A DNA stretch of 10,192 nucleotides from Clostridia bacterium (GTDB lineage Bacteria > Bacillota_A > Clostridia > Oscillospirales > CAG-382): positions 1-10,192 of the forward strand of contig JAFWWX010000084.1 of the NCBI GenBank assembly GCA_017517985.1, written 5' to 3'. This document shows, piece after piece, positions 6,740 to 10,192 of this stretch; within the stretch, counting starts at the first letter, position 1; each line of letters starts with the position of its first letter. The notes below the pieces were generated by a model. That model saw only the letters and a list, made by a program, of their open reading frames with translations, ran no database searches and had not been told where the DNA came from. The position numbers and the translations under genes are program-made.

Positions 6740-7495
6740 TTATTTATAAAGTCCAAGGTCGGTGAGGGCAAAGTTTTTGTACCAGTTATTATCAGTTCCT
6801 TGTACTCTTATTTCGATTTTGTTGACACCTTTTACGTTTATATCAAACGAAAACGCAGAAGATGCATTTACGCCTGTTGCCTCAAATAATACCTCTTTAT
6901 TTTCATCGGTTATCGTAAGTTTCAGTTCTCCGATTTTACAATTCGACAATTTTTTTGTGGTAGTGCTGATGTTTTTGGGAAGAAGTATTTTTCCTGTAAA
7001 AGTTGAATACTGCCCGTTAAGTGCATAAACAGCAGTAACTTCGCTACCACCATAGTACAAATAACCAACCATTCCGTTTGTATAAATGTTTCCGTTGTAA
7101 TCTGTTACCGTTCCATTTATTCTTTCAAACCAATTTGATTCATAAGATTCTCTATATTCTATATATTGAAGTTTATCAAGTCTGTTATCCGGCTGCATTC
7201 TGCCCTCTTTGCCAAGGTAAACTGTTGCATTTTCACCGTCCCATTTAACGTCTTTGCCAAATGCATTGGCAACCGCACGAACAGGAAGATATGTAGTGCC
7301 GTTGTATATGAACGGCTCTACGACAGTTCCGTTTGCATCAGTGGGAACATATTCCGCACCGTCTATCATAATTTTAATATTACGGAAGAATATGTCAATA
7401 TTTTTACTTCCGTCACTTGCCAATACAGCTCCACCCACCAAAAGGGTTACAGAAAGAACTCCTGCGAGTATTTTTACAATTACATTCTTTTTCAT
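6740..7495 (-). CDS. Secreted protein with stalk domain and NPCBM-like domain
   Basis: This is a 251-residue exported protein. Residues 1-26 are a signal peptide (MKKNVIVKI, hydrophobic, cleavage near VLA-S). Residues about 38-95 are a stalk (amine-oxidase N-terminal-like) unit, shown by the DGAEY start, NGTTYLPVRAVANAFGKDVKW (65-85) and a closing VYLG strand. Residues about 125-250 resemble an NPCBM carbohydrate-binding module: NGxxYTNGM, ALNGQYSTFTGKI (158-170), then FDINVKGVNKIEIRV (217-231) and a final WYKNFALTDLGLY. The start is ATG 7495 because GAGGAGAAA lies just upstream and the signal peptide begins there; an in-frame upstream codon near 7564 would lie before the promoter. It is the first gene after the consensus promoter at 7532-7560. 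A role in binding a cell-surface or host glycan is inferred from the domain only. Confidence 0.83.
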   Translation of the reverse strand: MKKNVIVKILAGVLSVTLLVGGAVLASDGSKNIDIFFRNIKIMIDGAEYVPTDANGTVVEPFIYNGTTYLPVRAVANAFGKDVKWDGENATVYLGKEGRMQPDNRLDKLQYIEYRESYESNWFERINGTVTDYNGNIYTNGMVGYLYYGGSEVTAVYALNGQYSTFTGKILLPKNISTTTKKLSNCKIGELKLTITDENKEVLFEATGVNASSAFSFDINVKGVNKIEIRVQGTDNNWYKNFALTDLGLYK

Positions 7496-7510
7496 TTTTG
7501 TTTTCTCCTC

Positions 7511-7574
7511 TTTATTCGTTTTGTGAGTATTATTATACCATATTCGATTTAATATGTCAAGCAAAACGAATAAA
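7511..7574. repeat. Operator region: 13-bp inverted repeat flanking the surface-operon promoter
   Basis: TTTATTCGTTTTG (7511-7523) and CAAAACGAATAAA (7562-7574) are perfect reverse complements. One copy lies just downstream of the -10 and the other abuts the -35 of the - strand promoter. A third, imperfect copy, ATTCGATTTA (7542-7551), sits in the spacer. The adjacent divergent Xre gene makes this its likely operator, acting on both the surface operon and the regulator itself. The binding protein is inferred. Confidence 0.7.
7532..7560 (-). promoter_or_regulatory. Consensus sigma-A promoter of the surface-protein operon
   Basis: Read on the - strand, TTGACA (complement of 7555-7560) and TATAAT (complement of 7532-7537) are separated by exactly 17 bases, a perfect consensus. 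The start codon of the first gene is 37 bases beyond the -10, giving a short leader with GAGGAGAAA. Such a strong promoter embedded between repeats suggests that it is normally repressed. Confidence 0.9.
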
Positions 7575-7613
7575 ATTATTCTATAAACGCATAATTATGT
7601 ATAGAAAGAGAAA

Positions 7614-7958
7614 ATGGTGAAAGCGATGAAACGCATTGCAGAATTAAGGAAATCCGCAGGACTAAATCAGGTGGGGCTCGCATTAAAATTAAATGTATCA
7701 CAGAAAATGGTAAGTGCCTATGAAACAGGCACACATCAGCCAAGCACAGAAATACTTTTAAAGCTATCAAAGATATTTAATGTCTCTGTTGACTATATTA
7801 TAGGAAATTCAGAAATAAAAGCTACCGCTGAGAAATTTTCTGCAAGCGGTCTTACAAATTCAGAGGTAGAATTGCTGGATTTATTCAAAAAACTCGACAG
7901 AGAAGAGCAAGCAAAGGCAATCGGCATTGTTTTCGCTCTATTAAATTATGAAAAATGA
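7614..7958 (+). CDS. Xre-family helix-turn-helix transcriptional regulator
   Basis: This is a 114-residue DNA-binding regulator. Residues about 6-64 are a Cro/CI-type HTH_3 domain: RIAELRKSAGLNQVGLALKL, then the recognition helix region VSQKMVSAYETGTHQPS (28-44), and LLKLSKIFNVSVDYIIG. The remaining 50 residues (LTNSEVELLDLFKKLDREEQAKAI) are helical, probably for dimer formation. There is no peptidase domain, so it is not a LexA-type self-cleaving repressor. The start is uncertain: ATG 7614 has only AAAGAG nearby, while ATG 7626 has GGTGA 5 bases upstream and would remove four residues. It is divergent from the surface-protein operon, with the shared 13-bp inverted repeat between them, so local and self-regulation are likely. 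No clear promoter for it was found. Confidence 0.9.
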   Translation: MVKAMKRIAELRKSAGLNQVGLALKLNVSQKMVSAYETGTHQPSTEILLKLSKIFNVSVDYIIGNSEIKATAEKFSASGLTNSEVELLDLFKKLDREEQAKAIGIVFALLNYEK

Positions 7959-7965
7959 TATTAGT

Positions 7966-7994
7966 AAGGAAGGGTAAAGCCTTCCTTTTTCTTT
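7966..7994 (+). terminator. Intrinsic terminator of the Xre gene
   Basis: AAGGAAGG (7966-7973) pairs with CCTTCCTT (7980-7987) around a 6-base loop and continues into TTTTTCTTT. It begins 7 bases after the stop codon. The stem and tail are the same as those of the first rplS terminator at 2729-2758. Confidence 0.88.
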
Positions 7995-8067
7995 ATGCGT
8001 ATAAAAAATAAAAATCCGCATACAATAGCCTTATCACCAAGGTTTTCCAAAAAGAAGAGGAGTAAAA

Positions 8068-8103
8068 GTCTGAAAATAAAGTCTTATGACTTTGTTTTCA
8101 GAT
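8068..8103 (+). promoter_or_regulatory. Long hairpin 1 in the ferredoxin leader
   Basis: TCTGAAAATAAAGTC (8069-8083) pairs with GACTTTGTTTTCAGA (8088-8102) over 15 bp around a 4-base TTAT loop. Only one pair is a U.G wobble, and an outer G.U pair extends it to 8068-8103. No T-run follows; the next hairpin begins at the very next base. Confidence 0.7.
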
Positions 8104-8139
8104 GGAGATTTTGTGCCCTCGCACAAAACTCCCGTTTTT
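8104..8139 (+). terminator. Terminator-like hairpin 2 in the ferredoxin leader
   Basis: GGAG and TTTTGTGC (8104-8116, with one bulged A at 8108) pair with GCACAAAA and CTCC (8121-8132) around a CCTC loop. CGTTTTT follows. It lies only about 10 bases before the ferredoxin ribosome binding site. It could be an attenuator for ferredoxin or the end of a small RNA starting after 7990. GGAGT at 8059-8063 could pair with ACTCC at 8128-8132 and compete with this stem, which is speculative. Confidence 0.5.
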
Positions 8140-8159
8140 ATGAAAGGATGGTCACAATA

Positions 8160-8345
8160 ATGAAAGTTAAGGTTATCGACGAAAAATGTATTCAGTGCGG
8201 TCTTTGCGCAGAGCTTGCACCGGAGGTCTTTGAGCTTCCGGAGGGCAATACAGCAAGAGTTAAAGAACAGCCGACAAAAGACAATGAGGATGTTGCCCAT
8301 ACTGCGGCAAATTCTTGCCCTACAGAGGCAATTGAGGTAGAATAA
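8160..8345 (+). CDS. Single-cluster [4Fe-4S] ferredoxin
   Basis: This is a 61-residue low-potential electron carrier of the cytoplasm. The cluster ligands are Cys10, Cys13 and Cys16 (CIQCGLC) and Cys53 (NSCPTEAI). This is the single-cluster pattern, in which the second cluster of classical clostridial 2[4Fe-4S] ferredoxins is absent. The protein is acidic, as usual for ferredoxins. ATG 8160 is chosen because it gives the normal short length and has AAAGGA at 8143-8148, 11 bases upstream; the longer frame runs through the leader hairpins. It stands alone between the Xre terminator and its own terminator, so no dedicated redox partner can be named from context. Two hairpins in the leader suggest control of transcription elongation. 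Confidence 0.93.
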   Translation: MKVKVIDEKCIQCGLCAELAPEVFELPEGNTARVKEQPTKDNEDVAHTAANSCPTEAIEVE

Positions 8346-8395
8346 AACCTCTGAACAGATATTTTTAAGCAGTATCAGTATTACACCAAAACAAA

Positions 8396-8435
8396 GAGGC
8401 GGTGCATCCATAGTCGGATACATCGCCTCGTTTTT
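8396..8435. terminator. Terminator between ferredoxin and galT (TGCA/TACATC family)
   Basis: GAGGCGGTG (8396-8404) pairs with CATCGCCTC (8421-8429) with one G.U. A C.A mismatch follows (8405 with 8420), then ATCC pairs with GGAT around an ATAGTC loop. GTTTTTATTT follows on the + strand. On the - strand it is followed by TTTGTTTTGG, so it may also end galT. Its core matches the second hairpin after rplS. Confidence 0.85.
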
Positions 8436-8444
8436 ATTTAAAGT

Positions 8445-9950
8445 TTAGTTATTTACTGCATCAACGAACTTAAGGAACGCTGCCTTGCCCTCGTCGCTTC
8501 TCTTGTAAACTCCTGCGTGTTCAAGTACTTTTGCAAATATAATGCCAACCTCGTCCTGAAGTATCTTTGTTACATTGTCCTTTGTGATTTCAGCGTACTT
8601 ACCCTCGAAAGACTGCACCCAGTTATAGTGCTTGCCAAGAATTTCATCATCCTTATAGTCCTTGTTTTCAACTATTGCATCGCCAAGGAGTGCAAGCTCG
8701 TTCTTAAGTCTTGCGGGAAGAACCGCAAGTCCCATAACCTCAATAAGACCAATATTTTCCTTTTTAATGTTATGAAGCTCTGCGTGGGGATGATATACGC
8801 CCATCGGGTGTTCTTCGGTTGTTATGTTGTTACGGAGTACAAGGTCAAGCTCGTACTTGTCGCCGTTCTTTCTTGCGATAGGTGTGATTGTATTGTGCTT
8901 TTCTCCGTCTGTTTCGGCGAAGATGAATGCACCCTCGTCAGTATATCCTCTCCAAGCGGCGAGTATTTTGCTTGCAAGTGTACAGAGCTTTTCTGTGCTT
9001 TCCGAAGCGATTCTGATAACAGACATAGGCCATTTTACAATGCCTGCATCAACATCCTCAAAGCCTTTAAAGGTGATTTTTGTTTCAATGGGAGCCTTTG
9101 CCATTGCAAAGGTATAATGACCGCCCTGGAAGTGGTCGTGGGTAAGAATTGAACCGCCCACAATGGGAAGGTCTGCATTTGAGCCTACAAAGTAGTGCGG
9201 AAACAGCTTTACAAAGTCAAGAAGCTTTCTGAAGGTTGCATCGTTTATCGCCATCGGGGAATGTTCAGAGTTGAACACAATACAATGCTCGTTATAGTAA
9301 ACATAGGGTGAATACTGGAAGCACCAGGGGGTATCATTTATTGTCAGAGGAATAATTCTGTGATTCTGGCGAGCAGGGTGATTAACTCTGCCTGCGTAGC
9401 CCTCATTTTCACGGCAGAGCATACATTTCGGATAACCCGCCTGAGGTGCATTCTTTGCGGCAGCTATTGCCTTTGGGTCCTTTTCCGGCTTTGAAAGGTT
9501 AATTGTTATATCAATATCACCGTACTCTGTAGAAGTCACCCACTTTACATCCTTTGCAATTCTGTAGCGTCTTATGTAATCACTGTCGCAGGAAAGGTTA
9601 TAAAAATAGTCGGTTGCGGAAAGTGCAGACTTTTCGTAAAGCGAATAGAACTTATCTGTAACCTCGGAGGGTCTGGGAATCATAAGTCCCATAAGCTTTG
9701 TATCAAAAAGGTCTCTGTAGGTTATGCTGTCAGGAATAATTTCATTTTCTACAGCATAATCGAGAATTTCAGAAAGTGTTTCTTCAAGATTTACTTCCTC
9801 TGAAAATTCTGCGGATTCCTCTGTAATTGAATCCATCTTAAGTTCCGACAATATGAGATTTGTCATATAAATCTCATCTCTTTTTGTGAAAAAGCCTTTG
9901 TCAAGTCCGTATTTTACGAGTTTTCTTACGCTTACGTTGATGTCTGCCAT
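8445..9950 (-). CDS. galT: UDP-glucose--hexose-1-phosphate uridylyltransferase (Firmicutes type)
   Basis: This is the Leloir-pathway enzyme that swaps UMP between UDP-glucose and galactose-1-phosphate, acting in the cytoplasm. The 501 residues are the length of the Firmicutes GalT family, longer than the ~350-residue E. coli type. Family marks include PKCMLCRENEGYAGR (residues about 174-188, with a CxxC), RQNHRIIPL, and the active-site region GGSILTHDHFQGG (265-277), where His271, His273 and Gln275 form the HxHxQ nucleotidyl-transfer motif. The start is ATG 9950, with AAGG 9 bases upstream; a TTG three codons earlier is less likely. galK and galE are not adjacent. It is the only gene between a perfect promoter at 9995-10023 and the hairpin at 8396-8429, so it appears monocistronic. 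Confidence 0.95.
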   Translation of the reverse strand: MADINVSVRKLVKYGLDKGFFTKRDEIYMTNLILSELKMDSITEESAEFSEEVNLEETLSEILDYAVENEIIPDSITYRDLFDTKLMGLMIPRPSEVTDKFYSLYEKSALSATDYFYNLSCDSDYIRRYRIAKDVKWVTSTEYGDIDITINLSKPEKDPKAIAAAKNAPQAGYPKCMLCRENEGYAGRVNHPARQNHRIIPLTINDTPWCFQYSPYVYYNEHCIVFNSEHSPMAINDATFRKLLDFVKLFPHYFVGSNADLPIVGGSILTHDHFQGGHYTFAMAKAPIETKITFKGFEDVDAGIVKWPMSVIRIASESTEKLCTLASKILAAWRGYTDEGAFIFAETDGEKHNTITPIARKNGDKYELDLVLRNNITTEEHPMGVYHPHAELHNIKKENIGLIEVMGLAVLPARLKNELALLGDAIVENKDYKDDEILGKHYNWVQSFEGKYAEITKDNVTKILQDEVGIIFAKVLEHAGVYKRSDEGKAAFLKFVDAVNN

Positions 9951-9994
9951 AGCTGTCAACCTTGCCTTTCAGTACGTTTTGTTATATCTATACA

Positions 9995-10023
9995 ATTATA
10001 TAACTTCTTCGGGGGTTTGTCAA
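9995..10023 (-). promoter_or_regulatory. Consensus sigma-A promoter of galT
   Basis: On the - strand, TTGACA (complement of 10018-10023) and TATAAT (complement of 9995-10000) are separated by 17 bases, a perfect consensus. The spacer contains a run of five Cs. The leader to ATG 9950 is about 38 bases. No clear operator dyad is seen, so regulation by galactose is not shown by the sequence. Confidence 0.88.
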
Positions 10024-10106
10024 GGGGGCGTGATATTAAATATGTTCTTTCTTGTTGTGATACAATTGATGGGTGACAAATAAAAAAAGAAAATAGACTC
10101 CAAATG

Positions 10107-10115
10107 TGATATAAT
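10107..10115 (+). promoter_or_regulatory. Extended -10 promoter of the right-edge gene
   Basis: TGATATAAT is an extended -10 element. No -35 is recognisable 17 bases upstream, which fits an extended -10 promoter. The start codon at 10159 is 43 bases downstream. The bases 10024-10106 contain no gene I can support. Confidence 0.6.
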
Positions 10116-10158
10116 GTTAATAACCACAAAAACAAAAAACACAAAGGAGCTATTTTCA

Positions 10159-10192
10159 ATGAACATTATATCATCAAATGCCCACTTTCGTC
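10159..10192 (+). CDS. Start of a probable insertion-sequence transposase (truncated by window edge)
   Basis: Only the first 11 codons are present (MNIISSNAHFR). ATG 10159 follows AAAGGAGC at 10143-10150, a good ribosome binding site. The opening resembles, from memory, the N-terminus of helix-turn-helix transposases/integrases of clostridial IS elements, which often begin MNI-x-SNAxFRQ. Eleven residues cannot prove this. If correct, the left end of the element should lie in 10024-10106, but I could not define a terminal inverted repeat because the other end is not in the window. Confidence 0.45.
   Translation, partial: MNIISSNAHFR

Noticed and set aside
7994..8022. TATGCG...CGCATA inverted repeat before the ferredoxin leader
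   Set aside because: It is only 6 bp with a 17-base gap and no supporting context, so it may be chance.
8140..8160. Six-codon frame MKGWSQ whose TAA overlaps the ferredoxin ATG (TAATG)
   Set aside because: It has no ribosome binding site of its own and lies directly on the terminator-like tail; the overlap is probably chance.
8517..9152. Long + strand open frame opposite galT
   Set aside because: It is the complement of the well-supported galT gene and has no recognisable protein features; the overlap is a shadow frame.

Overview
The window looks like chromosomal DNA of a low-GC Gram-positive anaerobe of the class Clostridia, possibly the Ruminococcaceae/Oscillospiraceae group. Signs of this are AT-rich intergenic DNA, strong AGGAGG-type ribosome binding sites, near-consensus sigma-A promoters, a clostridial single-cluster [4Fe-4S] ferredoxin, the Firmicutes-type GalT, stalk-domain (Cu-amine-oxidase N-terminal-like) secreted proteins, and two candidate Spo0A boxes. 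The genus assignment is inference.

Left block, + strand (1-2800): the 3' part of trkA and the whole of trkH, a potassium-uptake pair. They are followed by rplS (ribosomal protein L19), which has its own promoter, a structured leader that may be autoregulatory, and two tandem terminator hairpins.

Middle block, - strand (about 2898-7560): a small membrane protein whose upstream region holds two Spo0A-box-like sites and a perfect dyad. Next comes a compact four-gene set of envelope and secreted proteins, read 7495 down to 3644: a stalk+NPCBM-like secreted protein, a small secreted orphan, a zinc-ribbon membrane protein with an outward C-terminal domain, and a stalk-domain lipoprotein. A consensus promoter at 7532-7560 drives it. 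A perfect 13-bp inverted repeat flanks that promoter, and a divergent Xre-family regulator (7614-7958) sits next to it. This regulator-operator-surface-protein module is the most interesting part of the window.

Right block (7959-10192): a short ferredoxin gene preceded by two back-to-back hairpins, the second terminator-like; then galT on the - strand with a perfect-consensus promoter; then, at the right edge, the first codons of a probable insertion-sequence transposase with its own extended -10 promoter.

Two hairpin families recur. Two terminators share an AAGGAAGG/CCTTCCTT stem and an identical 17-base tail. Two others share a TGCA...TACATC core with the same C.A mismatch and compensating stem changes. 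No CRISPR array, rRNA or tRNA gene was seen.
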